A DNA stretch of 64,000 nucleotides, from positions 1 through 64,000 of the forward strand of contig CAZYYB010000002.1 in assembly GCA_964651515.1 (NCBI GenBank), read 5' to 3'. The translations under genes and the position numbers were made by a program. Of the stretch, positions 9,302-17,208 are shown one piece after another. Numbering within the stretch: position 1 is the stretch's first letter; every line of letters starts with the position of its first letter. The notes under the pieces were generated by a model that was not told the origin of the DNA, ran no database searches, and was given only the letters and a program-made list of their open reading frames with translations. Source of the stretch: BOG-1184 sp964651515. GTDB taxonomy: Bacteria; Fibrobacterota; Chitinivibrionia; Chitinivibrionales; Chitinispirillaceae.

Positions 9302-11032
9302 ATGGGAAAGCAATCTGGCTTGAATCGGCGCGATTTTCTCAAAAAAACCGCTGTTGGCACGGCCGGTCTGACGGCAGGACTGTCGCTTCTCAAACCGGGG
9401 AAGGCTGCTGCCGCCGCAACCGCCACCGGATGGACGCCCGGCATGGCGGTCAATCCGAATATCAGTAACCTGCGGGTCGTCAGTATGTTCGATCCCGCCA
9501 TGATTACGAATCCGGCCTTGAGTGCCTGGACCGTCGATGATTATGTCAATGCCGTCAGTGCATCGGTCATCTCCACCGACATGGATAACCTGGCGATGTG
9601 GCTGTCGCAGAAAACGACGCCGGCGGCCGCCTGGAGCACGATATTTCAGCTGCCGGCGGGCAAAACGTGGGCGACGGTAAACGTGGCCATCAAGATCAAT
9701 ACCTGCAATACCATGAATGAGCCGCGCGTGCCGGTAATCGGAAAGATCTGCAGCGTGCTCAACGGCCTCGGCGTTCCGGGGGCGCAGATTGCTATTTACG
9801 ACGGCGCCTGTGGAAGCAACCCGCTTAACATCGCCAACTATTTCGATGCCACGGGTACCGGCACCTACAACGGGTACACCAAGTATCCCGGCGTGACCTC
9901 CTTCGGCGACGCCGGTCTCGGAGGATCGACAACCAACGTTGCGGTTCCCAATATGGGCAACTGTGCCTGCCCCACCAACATTGCCAACGGGACCATCGAT
10001 ATTCTCGTCAATATCGGGGTGAATAAAGGCCATTCGCTCACCAAAACCACCGGCGCTGCATGCGGTAACACGGGCGGATGCACGCTCTCCATCAAAAACC
10101 ACTTCGGAACATTTCCGCCCGCTCATGGGGCGAACCAGACGACCTACGCCTTCACCGTACCTGCATTGACAACTGCCGTTGCCGTGGGAGCGGTGTATAC
10201 CTATAACGGCACCAGCTATACCGTTGTAACCGCAGCCGCAATAGGCGCGAAGTCGCTGCAACTCACCGGGGGAGTAGTACCGACGGGCACGGGAACGCTT
10301 GCGCTGGTAAGCGGGACCGGGCAGGCGTCGATTACGGTTTCAGCCCTGGGCACTCCTGTATTTTCAACGGCCGACAATGCCATATTTTACAGCATGAGCC
10401 CTGCGATCCTCGGCGGCACGCCGGTTCGGCAACAGCTCTGCATCATCGATTCCCTCTGGGCGGATAACAACAACAATCCGAGCGATGCACCGAGTCTCAT
10501 TCCGGCCCGGCTCATCATGGGCACCTTTCCCGGCGCGGTCGACTACCTGACCTGCATTAATATCAAGAACAGCAGTACCTCCCAGACCATATCGGGTCAT
10601 ACGTACAGTTGCGGGGGGCCGGATACGAACCTTGACATGGCGCAGATTTCCCACTTCCTGACGCTTTTCGGTTACCAGACCACCGATCCGACACTCGACT
10701 GGGTCGCGATAACCCCTGCGAGTGTGTACACCGGCGTGCGTTCAGAGTCGGTTTCGGAACTCCCGTCGAGGACGGTCGAAATCGGTCTGGTGGGAAGCGG
10801 CAGCATGGCCCGGTTCGAATTACCGCAATCAACGTCCGGAGCTTTAGAAATCCGAATGTTCGACATCAGCGGCAGGAGCGTCAGGAAGATGCTCGTGCAA
10901 CTGCAGGAAGGCCGGATTTCGATCTCCTGGGATGGTAAGAACGATCACGGAAGCGCGGTCGCTCCCGGAACGTACGAGGTGCGGGTGACGGCCCAGAACT
11001 ACATGAAATCGGGCAGGATTACCGTCGAGTAA
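9302..11032 (+). CDS. Tat-exported DUF362-like protein with FlgD/T9SS-like C-terminal domain
   Basis: 576 residues. The start at 9302 is chosen for its Shine-Dalgarno (aaaggagaattggc) and because it places the twin-arginine motif NRRDFLKKTAVG directly at the N-terminus. The central part resembles the DUF362 fold loosely: VAIKINTCNTMN, NIGVNKGHSLTKTTGAACG, LSIKNHFGTFPPAHG. An insertion of Thr/Val-rich sequence occupies about residues 275-345. The last 80 residues form a FlgD Ig-like tail (LEIRMFDISGRSVRKM, then WDGKNDHGSAVAPGTYEVRV), typical of secreted proteins in Fibrobacterota and Bacteroidota. The signal type and tail together imply surface targeting of a cofactor-bearing, pre-folded protein. 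Confidence 0.75.
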   Translation: MGKQSGLNRRDFLKKTAVGTAGLTAGLSLLKPGKAAAAATATGWTPGMAVNPNISNLRVVSMFDPAMITNPALSAWTVDDYVNAVSASVISTDMDNLAMWLSQKTTPAAAWSTIFQLPAGKTWATVNVAIKINTCNTMNEPRVPVIGKICSVLNGLGVPGAQIAIYDGACGSNPLNIANYFDATGTGTYNGYTKYPGVTSFGDAGLGGSTTNVAVPNMGNCACPTNIANGTIDILVNIGVNKGHSLTKTTGAACGNTGGCTLSIKNHFGTFPPAHGANQTTYAFTVPALTTAVAVGAVYTYNGTSYTVVTAAAIGAKSLQLTGGVVPTGTGTLALVSGTGQASITVSALGTPVFSTADNAIFYSMSPAILGGTPVRQQLCIIDSLWADNNNNPSDAPSLIPARLIMGTFPGAVDYLTCINIKNSSTSQTISGHTYSCGGPDTNLDMAQISHFLTLFGYQTTDPTLDWVAITPASVYTGVRSESVSELPSRTVEIGLVGSGSMARFELPQSTSGALEIRMFDISGRSVRKMLVQLQEGRISISWDGKNDHGSAVAPGTYEVRVTAQNYMKSGRITVE

Positions 11033-11067
11033 CGTCCGGCACGGCAGCGGCAAAAAACGGAAGCCAG

Positions 11068-11095
11068 GGGGGAGCCTTCGGGTTCCCCCTCTTTT
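11068..11095 (+). terminator. Rho-independent terminator with TTCG loop
   Basis: GGGGGAGCC (11068-11076), a TTCG tetraloop, then GGTTCCCCC (11081-11089) followed by TCTTTT. It lies 35 bases after the stop of the Tat/DUF362-like gene and probably ends the 2.4-11 kb unit. Confidence 0.8.
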
Positions 11096-11106
11096 CCCCG
11101 TCGTCG

Positions 11107-11805
11107 TTATCCACGGTTATGTAACCTGCTCCGCAGCGCAATGGCCTTGTCAGGGTGATTCGTGATGATCGCGTCAACGATCGGGTCCACGAGCAGGGAG
11201 AGGATATCGGCTCTCCTGTCAACGGTCCAGACGGCGATCTTTTTTCCGCGTTTTTTCATTGCCGCGAAGAGCGGCCGCCGCTCGCCGTAGAGTTTCTGCG
11301 AAGGCGCCAGCACCTCGGCGGATGCCGCATTGAGGGACGACGGATCGGCGTCATCGGCGAGGATGAGCCCTACCGCGATGCCGGGGGCACGGGTTTTAAC
11401 GGTATCGATGATCCCCGGATCGAACGAGCTTATGATAAATTTGTCATCGGAAAAGTGTTCGCGCGCGAGCGTGAGGACTTCCGCCTCACAGCCGGGTTCT
11501 TTCAGCTCAATATCGAGCATGATCTTCCCGGAAAGCACGGAAAACACCTCCTCGATCGTCGGTACGACGAACTTTCTCTTTTCTATATGCGCAAGGATTT
11601 CGTCGTAGGTACAGTCTTTTATCATCGGCAGGTGGGTAAAGCGGGAGAGCCAGGGGTCGTGGAAAGCCACGAGCCGGTTGTCCGCAGTTTTCCGGACATC
11701 GAGTTCGATCATGTCGGCCCCGATTTCGAGGGCGGCAAGAAACGATTCGATGGTGTTTTCACGGGCGCGCAGCGGCGCGCCCCGGTGGGCGACGATGGTG
11801 ACCAT
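11107..11805 (-). CDS. Glycerophosphodiester phosphodiesterase (GDPD)
   Basis: 232 residues, the size of bacterial cytoplasmic UgpQ-like enzymes. Family reaction: glycerophosphodiesters to glycerol-3-phosphate plus an alcohol. The catalytic start is textbook: IVAHRGAPLRARENTIESF (His and Arg of HRG, plus E-N-T), then IELDVRKTADNRLVAFHDPWL with the metal-binding E-x-D and the catalytic HD. No signal peptide is seen. The Shine-Dalgarno ggagggtcct precedes the ATG. It starts 12 bases after the aminopeptidase stop, so the two form an operon. Confidence 0.9.
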   Translation of the reverse strand: MVTIVAHRGAPLRARENTIESFLAALEIGADMIELDVRKTADNRLVAFHDPWLSRFTHLPMIKDCTYDEILAHIEKRKFVVPTIEEVFSVLSGKIMLDIELKEPGCEAEVLTLAREHFSDDKFIISSFDPGIIDTVKTRAPGIAVGLILADDADPSSLNAASAEVLAPSQKLYGERRPLFAAMKKRGKKIAVWTVDRRADILSLLVDPIVDAIITNHPDKAIALRSRLHNRG

Positions 11806-11817
11806 AGGACCCTCCGG

Positions 11818-13212
11818 CTATCCCCGGGTGAGAAATTCCACCAGGAGCCTCACGCCGAATCCGGTGGCGAAGGAAGGCACCTCGCCGTGCGCCGATCCGT
11901 CGTTCCAGGCGGTCCCCGCGATGTCGAGATGCGCCCACGGCAGGTCGCCGGCAAATTCCTGGATGAAGGCGGCGCCGGTAATGGAACTGGCATACCCTTT
12001 CTTCAGCTTCGAGAGATTCCGCAGGTCGGCGATGTCGCTCTTGAGCGAATCGCGATACTCCCGGTAGAGCGGGAACCGCCAGAGGCGCTCGCCGGTTTTT
12101 TCTCCGGCGGCAAAGAGCGATCCGGCGAGCTCGTCGTCATTTGAAAAAAGACCCGCAACCGTATCGCCCAGGGCGGTGAGGATGCCTCCGGTCAATGTCG
12201 CCAGGTCGACGATGCGGCTGGGCCGGTAATGCCTCCGACAGTAGGACAGCGCGTCGGCGAGCACGAGGCGCCCCTCCGCGTCGGTCGAGAGAATTTCGAC
12301 GGTCTTTCCTTCGAACGACGGCAGGATATCGCCCGGGAAACAGGCGTGCTCACCGATTGCATTATGCGCCGCAGCAATGACGCCGACGACATTGACATGC
12401 GCCTTGATGGCGGCAAGGGTGCGCATGATGCCGAGGACCGCGGCACCGCCCGCCATATCGCATCGCATCGTTTCGATGTGGCCGGTCGGCTTCAGGTTCT
12501 GCCCGCCGGAATCGAAGGTGATGCCCTTGCCGATCACCGCGGTTTTCTCCTTTGACGACCGATCGCCCGCATACTCAATGATGATCAGGCGCGGAGGGGT
12601 TGTCGAACCCTGGCCGACCGCCTGCAGCAGGGACAGTCCCTTGCCGGCAATTTCCTTTTCGTCGAGAACGGTTACGCGCAGCTTGCCGCCCCGCCCCAGG
12701 GTCGTTGCCTCTTTCGCAAGACGCTCCGGCGTCACGGTCGAGGCGTTTTCATTGACAAGATCACGGGCATAGGCCGTTGCCGCACAGACGGTTTCGAGCC
12801 GGCGAAGCTCTTCCAGGGCGTACTTTTCGCCGACAAACTCGATTTTATCAATTACCGCGGGGAGCTCGCTCTTATATTTGAGGAATCGGTAGTTTCCCAG
12901 CAGCGCCCCTTCGATGACCGCGGCGAAGGTTTCTTCGCCGGCCGGCCGGCTTTCGGGAAGGACGACGGAAACCTCGGTTCGCTTGAGCTCGTGCACGCGG
13001 CGCATACCCGTTGCGGCCGCCGAGCGGAGGGTAGCCGGTGTGCAGGACGAAGCGTCACCAAGCCCGACGGAGACGAGTGTTGAGTCGTCTTCGTAGGCGA
13101 GGGCGATTTCATTCGCATCGCCCGCAAAATCGCGGATCGTGCCGACTTCATCTTTTGTCAAAAAAACGATACGGGTGGGGAATGTATGGTGCCTGGATAC
13201 GGTAACGGGCAT
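11818..13212 (-). CDS. pepA: Leucyl aminopeptidase (M17 family)
   Basis: 464 residues from the ATG at 13212, chosen over an upstream in-frame start because it carries the Shine-Dalgarno aaaggagtattcc. A cytosolic two-metal exopeptidase that removes N-terminal residues. Visible M17 features are GKGITFDSGGQNLKP (metal and catalytic Lys region), MRCDMAGGAAVLG and STDAEGRLVLADALSY. The last motif normally reads NTDAEGRL; here Asn is replaced by Ser while the metal-binding Asp and Glu are kept. Activity is therefore likely but not certain. It is co-transcribed with the GDPD gene. Confidence 0.92.
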   Translation of the reverse strand: MPVTVSRHHTFPTRIVFLTKDEVGTIRDFAGDANEIALAYEDDSTLVSVGLGDASSCTPATLRSAAATGMRRVHELKRTEVSVVLPESRPAGEETFAAVIEGALLGNYRFLKYKSELPAVIDKIEFVGEKYALEELRRLETVCAATAYARDLVNENASTVTPERLAKEATTLGRGGKLRVTVLDEKEIAGKGLSLLQAVGQGSTTPPRLIIIEYAGDRSSKEKTAVIGKGITFDSGGQNLKPTGHIETMRCDMAGGAAVLGIMRTLAAIKAHVNVVGVIAAAHNAIGEHACFPGDILPSFEGKTVEILSTDAEGRLVLADALSYCRRHYRPSRIVDLATLTGGILTALGDTVAGLFSNDDELAGSLFAAGEKTGERLWRFPLYREYRDSLKSDIADLRNLSKLKKGYASSITGAAFIQEFAGDLPWAHLDIAGTAWNDGSAHGEVPSFATGFGVRLLVEFLTRG

Positions 13213-13538
13213 GGAATACTCCTTTCTGAATTCGATCGAATGCCGGCGCATAAAATAAGATGATAAAATATATATCTCCCGGCGAGGGAAGGCGTTCCGG
13301 TGAAAGCATCCGCCCGATAGCAGACATCATGTGACGGGGAATCAGGGAGGCTGGAATTGAAGCCGCATCATGTGTTGCGATGCGGCTAAATTGAGTTCCC
13401 CGCCGCTTGCTGCGGGGAGCTTATAGGCAAGGACATATTTGTAATCTGCCCGCTATGCCAGTTCAAAGCCCCTCACCTGTTCCGGCTACCGGATGAGATG
13501 AAGGGCTCGATTCAGTAAAACTAATCGTAAGAATGCCG
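13213..13538. other. Intergenic region with two consecutive hairpins
   Basis: No gene is seen. Two perfect or near-perfect stems occur: GCCGCATC (13362-13369) with GATGCGGC (13379-13386), and GTTCCCCGC (13395-13403) with GCGGGGAGC (13412-13420). Neither is followed by a clear T-run, so they look more like a structured untranslated RNA or REP-type element than terminators. Confidence 0.5.
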
Positions 13539-13925
13539 CTATTTTGCCTTCGTCCTTCCGCGCGTCTTCTTTACCGGCATTTTTGGTACGGCCACACCCC
13601 TGGCCGATGGTTTCCCGGCCGGTGCTTTCCCGGCAGCTTTAGCCGGTGCGGGAATCTTCTTCGCCGGTGCTCTCGTCGCCGCTTTTACCGGGGCGGGTGT
13701 TTTCTTCGTCGTTTTCGCCGCCGCCGGTGTTTTCTTCGCCGGGAGTTTTTTCATTGGTGCGCGCATCGACGCTCCCGCCTTCTTAAGAATGATGTAGATC
13801 ATGGCGGCGGTAAGATCGAATTGTTTCGCTATTTCGGCGCCGGTCCCGCCCTTCTTATAGAGTGCGACTATCTTCTCGTTTCTTTTTTGAAGCTTACTCA
13901 ATTCCGCTTTCGTGACATTAGGCAT
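13539..13925 (-). CDS. Small HTH protein with histone-H1-like Lys/Ala/Pro tail
   Basis: 128 residues from the ATG at 13925, picked for its strong Shine-Dalgarno (aggaggga); a longer frame upstream lacks one. Residues 1-50 form a short helical region with a resolvase-like helix-turn-helix (IVALYKKGGTGAEIAKQFDL, then AAMIYIILKKAG). Residues 51-128 are almost entirely Lys, Ala, Pro, Thr and Arg with repeated AKK/PAK units, like bacterial histone-H1-like tails, ending KKTRGRTKAK. A DNA-binding, possibly nucleoid-associated role is the natural inference. Whether binding is sequence-specific cannot be told. Confidence 0.75.
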   Translation of the reverse strand: MPNVTKAELSKLQKRNEKIVALYKKGGTGAEIAKQFDLTAAMIYIILKKAGASMRAPMKKLPAKKTPAAAKTTKKTPAPVKAATRAPAKKIPAPAKAAGKAPAGKPSARGVAVPKMPVKKTRGRTKAK

Positions 13926-14198
13926 AAAAAAGAGGCTCCCTCCTGGTTTAGATGGTGAAATAAAATAAATATTGCATATAAAATGGATTATACAATTAAA
14001 GAAGTCAAGGTTTCGATAAAAAGGTGATGTAAGTCCGGCCGGCGGCCGGAGTGCGGTGAACACCTGCACGGAGGCGGGGTAACGGCACGGTGCTTTACCG
14101 GTCAGACCGGAGCGCCGCGCCTTATGGCATGCTATTCTTTACATTTCGCTTTTTGTGCACGATGCGACTCCGGAACGGTCCCTTTCCAGCACTTCCCG

Positions 14199-14462
14199 TT
14201 AAACCGCGACCGTCTCGGACAGTATTTCCTCGATTGCCTCGAGGCTCCTGATTTCGTCGCCGCCCTCGACAATGAGCTCAATTTCGCGGCCTTCGGGTGC
14301 GCCGAGAATCAGCAGTTCGATGATCGATGTTCCCTTTGCCCGCACGGTTCCGTTGCATATCGTTACGGTCGAGTCGAGGCCTTTGCTCGCCTGCGCTATC
14401 CTTGTGGCGACGCGCGCATGGAGGCCATGTTCATTTAATACGGTGATTTTTTTTGAAATCAT
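14199..14462 (-). CDS. ptsH: HPr family phosphocarrier protein
   Basis: 87 residues, standard HPr length. EHGLHARVATRIAQ carries the phosphorylatable His (residue 15), and KGTSIIELLILGAPEG corresponds to the regulatory Ser region of HPr(Ser). Cytoplasmic. No enzyme I, EII or HPr kinase gene lies nearby, so it may serve in regulation or nitrogen-type PTS as well as sugar transport. The Gly-Leu-His-Ala-Arg core makes the family call firm; classical Hpr and NPr cannot be separated. Confidence 0.9.
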   Translation of the reverse strand: MISKKITVLNEHGLHARVATRIAQASKGLDSTVTICNGTVRAKGTSIIELLILGAPEGREIELIVEGGDEIRSLEAIEEILSETVAV

Positions 14463-14696
14463 GGGGCATATCCTCCCCGCTCCGGTAGTACTGAAAAAGA
14501 GTGACCATCTTTATTGTAATAATAAATACGGCCTGTCATCCAGCAAATTTTCCCGGCCGGGACGGAATTGAAAATAATTTTTATCGATTCCGGGACTCCA
14601 GCCGGTTACAATATCCGTGCGCGGGTCTTCGAATACCTCTTGATTGCGGTATTTCGGGTATGCTATCTTTATTGATGAATAGATCCTCTCCTGATT

Positions 14697-15119
14697 ATGA
14701 AAACAATTTCCCTTATAATTATGCTCGTTATGGCGGGAGCGCAGCCTGGCCTTTTTGCCGTGCAATCCTGCGCGGCGGCTTCGTCGCCCGTGCATACCGC
14801 CGCCCCGCACCGGTGCTGCGGTACCGGGATGTCCTGCTGCTGTTGCAAGGGCGGTATGCAGCGGGATCGGGGTGCCGTTCCCCACGCAAAGAGTGAAAAA
14901 GGCGGATGTTCAAATCCCTTCTGTTCGGCCTCCTCAGGTACTCCGGGGCGGGAGAATACGGGTGTGGCAGTGAGCACCCCGACGGCTGTGCAGTTTACCG
15001 CGCCGATCGCGCTTGCCCAGGCACCGTGGCACTGTCTCCCCACCCCCATGCGGGAGCGTCCCCCCGTCTCCCCACCGCGTGCGGCAACGTCCCAGGCACA
15101 CCCTCCTCTTCGCATTTGA
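14697..15119 (+). CDS. Small Cys-rich exported protein next to metal-efflux genes
   Basis: 140 residues with a Sec-type N-terminus (KTISLIIMLVMAGAQPGLFA). The mature part has a dense Cys/His cluster (HRCCGTGMSCCCCKGGM, later CSNPFC), then a Pro/Thr-rich tail. I do not recognise a named family. Position directly upstream of a TRASH/YHS-like protein and the Cus efflux genes suggests a periplasmic metal-binding or sensing role, which is inference. No Shine-Dalgarno is obvious, so the start is less certain. Confidence 0.55.
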   Translation: MKTISLIIMLVMAGAQPGLFAVQSCAAASSPVHTAAPHRCCGTGMSCCCCKGGMQRDRGAVPHAKSEKGGCSNPFCSASSGTPGRENTGVAVSTPTAVQFTAPIALAQAPWHCLPTPMRERPPVSPPRAATSQAHPPLRI

Positions 15120-15285
15120 CAAGACCCCTCTCCCGCATGACGGCGGCCGTTCCGATTGTTGACGACGATCGGCGCGTCCGTGTCGGCATGCCATTTTGCA
15201 TTGCATAATCGATCCTAACGGCCATTTTTTATAAAATTGCATGATAATTGCTTTCAACCATAGCCTGTTTTATACGGAGGTTTCC

Positions 15286-15726
15286 ATGGCTTTACCGATT
15301 ATTCGAACCGCATTTCCCCTCATTGTGGCATCGATTGCCTTTGCTCAGCCCCCGGCGCCGCAAACCACCCCAAAAGGGGACTCCCTGGCGCCGGGGCACG
15401 GTACCGCGCTGCAGGCAGCGCAAAAAAAAGTCAAACAGCCCGGAACAGCCACGGCAAAGAAGCTTAAGCCGCAATCGACCTGTCCGGTGCTCGGCGGCCC
15501 GATCGACAAGAAACTCTATGTCGATTATCATGGAAAGCGTATCTATGTCTGTTGCGCCGGGTGCATCGAGGAGGTGAGGAAGAGCCCGGCACAATACATC
15601 GAGAAGCTCGAAAAGGCCGGACAGTCGGTTGAAATTATCGATACGGGGAAGGCGAAGCGGGCCGCACCCGCTCCGGACAAGGCCGACGGTGCAGCGGGAG
15701 GCGGCATGGGTTCCATGAAGATGTAA
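15286..15726 (+). CDS. Exported YHS/TRASH-like metal-binding protein
   Basis: 146 residues from the ATG at 15286, which has the Shine-Dalgarno acggagg. An N-terminal signal (PLIVASIAFAQ) precedes a Lys/Pro-rich linker. Residues about 65-115 resemble a YHS/TRASH-like domain: STCPVLGGPIDKKLYVDYHG, then RIYVCCAGCIEEVRKSP, which has the typical paired Cys sites. The C-terminus is Gly/Met-rich (GGGMGSMKM), compatible with Cu(I)/Ag(I) binding. It lies 57 bases ahead of the TolC-like gene and probably acts as a periplasmic metallochaperone of the efflux system (inference). Confidence 0.75.
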   Translation: MALPIIRTAFPLIVASIAFAQPPAPQTTPKGDSLAPGHGTALQAAQKKVKQPGTATAKKLKPQSTCPVLGGPIDKKLYVDYHGKRIYVCCAGCIEEVRKSPAQYIEKLEKAGQSVEIIDTGKAKRAAPAPDKADGAAGGGMGSMKM

Positions 15727-15782
15727 CGGGTGTCTATCGAAAGTGGTCCCTTTTTGAGCAGGGTCGGGAACGAGGAGGCAGC

Positions 15783-17171
15783 ATGGGTGCGAATGATGGT
15801 AACCGGTGGTTTCGGAGATTATTTTCCACGGCGGGCCGGAACGCGGCAAGGGCGAAATGGCTCGCCTGCATCGCGATTGTCGTTACCGCGACGCAAGCGC
15901 AGACCGTTCCGGGCGCCGATTCCGGAGAGGCGATTTTTACCGACATGCTTAACGGGCTGGTTGCCGAAGTCCGCGCCGACAATCCCCGGATCAAAGCTGC
16001 GGGGAACCGGGTGGACGCCGCTGGTGCATCGGTCAACTACCGGAAAAGCCTCGATCCGCCGATTGTGGCGGTCGAGTCGTATCAGACCCCCATCGCCTCC
16101 TTTCCCGATCCGCTCAAAAATTATCAGGAGATCGATTATTCGATCGAGCAGATGTTCCCGTTTCCCGGCAAGCTCGCCGCACAGGCCACGGTGGAGAGCG
16201 GCCGCAGGGCGATGCTCGGCCAGGATAAGCTGGCGCTGGAACAGAGCCTGGTCCATGATGTCAAGTCCGCCTTTTTCGAGCTCTATCTTATCGACCGCAG
16301 GCTGGAGATCATCGCCGATAACCGGGAGATTATGAAGGGCTTCGTCGAGATCGCACGGAAGCGGTACGAGGTGGGCACGGGCGGACAGGCGGATATCCTG
16401 CGGGGCCAGACGGAGCTCTCGACCCTTGAAAGCGATGCGATAGTTCTTGAGCAGGACAGAAAATCAGCAGCGGCGATGATCAATGCGCTTTGCAATGCAG
16501 AGGGCTCGCGAGCGCTGCCCTTCATTCCCGCGATTCATCCGACACCGGTAAATTTTTCACTGGATACGCTGGCGTCGCTTGCCGAGGCCAACCGACCGGA
16601 GTTCGCCTCCATGCGCTATGCCGTAAGCATGCGGAAAAGCGACCTCATCGCCGCACGCCGTGATTTCCTGCCGGACATCATGGTCCGGGGGACCTATAAG
16701 CAGATGCGCCCCCTTCCGGACGACTGGGCGCTCATGGTCGGCGTATCGGTGCCTATCGCCCCGTGGTCGTATGGAAAGTACTCCGCGGCGACGCAGCGCG
16801 CGGCCTTGAATGAGCGGGAATCGCAGAGCGAGTACGAAAATATGAAAAATATGGTGCTCTCCCAGGTGCAGGATGCGCTGGCCGAGGTAGCAAGCGCCCG
16901 GGAGAGGATACGGCTTTACAGCACCACCGTGATACCGCAAGCCCGCCAGACGCTGCAATCGACGGCGGATGCCTATCGGAGCGGCACGATCGATTTCCTG
17001 AGCCTCATCGATGCGCACCATCTGGTCCGTTTTTCGGAGCAGGATTACCACATGGCGGTTATGAACCTGCTCACCGGCGAGGCCGACCTTGAAAAGGCGG
17101 TCGGGGTGAGTATGGAGGAGATGACGAGGCTTCGGGTTGCGGGCCTCGAAGTTCAGGAACAAAAACGATGA
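15783..17171 (+). CDS. TolC-family outer-membrane channel of heavy-metal efflux (CusC-like)
   Basis: 462 residues. An N-terminal export signal (WLACIAIVVTATQAQT) is followed by long alpha-helical, Ala/Glu/Arg-rich repeats of the OEP type. Typical stretches are YSIEQMFPFPGKLAAQA, ARKRYEVGTGGQADILRGQ and AYRSGTIDFLSLIDAHH, as in channel proteins of CzcC/CusC loci. The start carries gaggaggcagc. It opens a three-gene tripartite efflux set with the adaptor and the RND pump immediately downstream, so it very likely forms the outer-membrane exit duct. Confidence 0.87.
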   Translation: MGANDGNRWFRRLFSTAGRNAARAKWLACIAIVVTATQAQTVPGADSGEAIFTDMLNGLVAEVRADNPRIKAAGNRVDAAGASVNYRKSLDPPIVAVESYQTPIASFPDPLKNYQEIDYSIEQMFPFPGKLAAQATVESGRRAMLGQDKLALEQSLVHDVKSAFFELYLIDRRLEIIADNREIMKGFVEIARKRYEVGTGGQADILRGQTELSTLESDAIVLEQDRKSAAAMINALCNAEGSRALPFIPAIHPTPVNFSLDTLASLAEANRPEFASMRYAVSMRKSDLIAARRDFLPDIMVRGTYKQMRPLPDDWALMVGVSVPIAPWSYGKYSAATQRAALNERESQSEYENMKNMVLSQVQDALAEVASARERIRLYSTTVIPQARQTLQSTADAYRSGTIDFLSLIDAHHLVRFSEQDYHMAVMNLLTGEADLEKAVGVSMEEMTRLRVAGLEVQEQKR

Positions 17172-17208
17172 GAAAAACAGCAGGACTACGGCTTCCGGAG
17201 AACGATTC

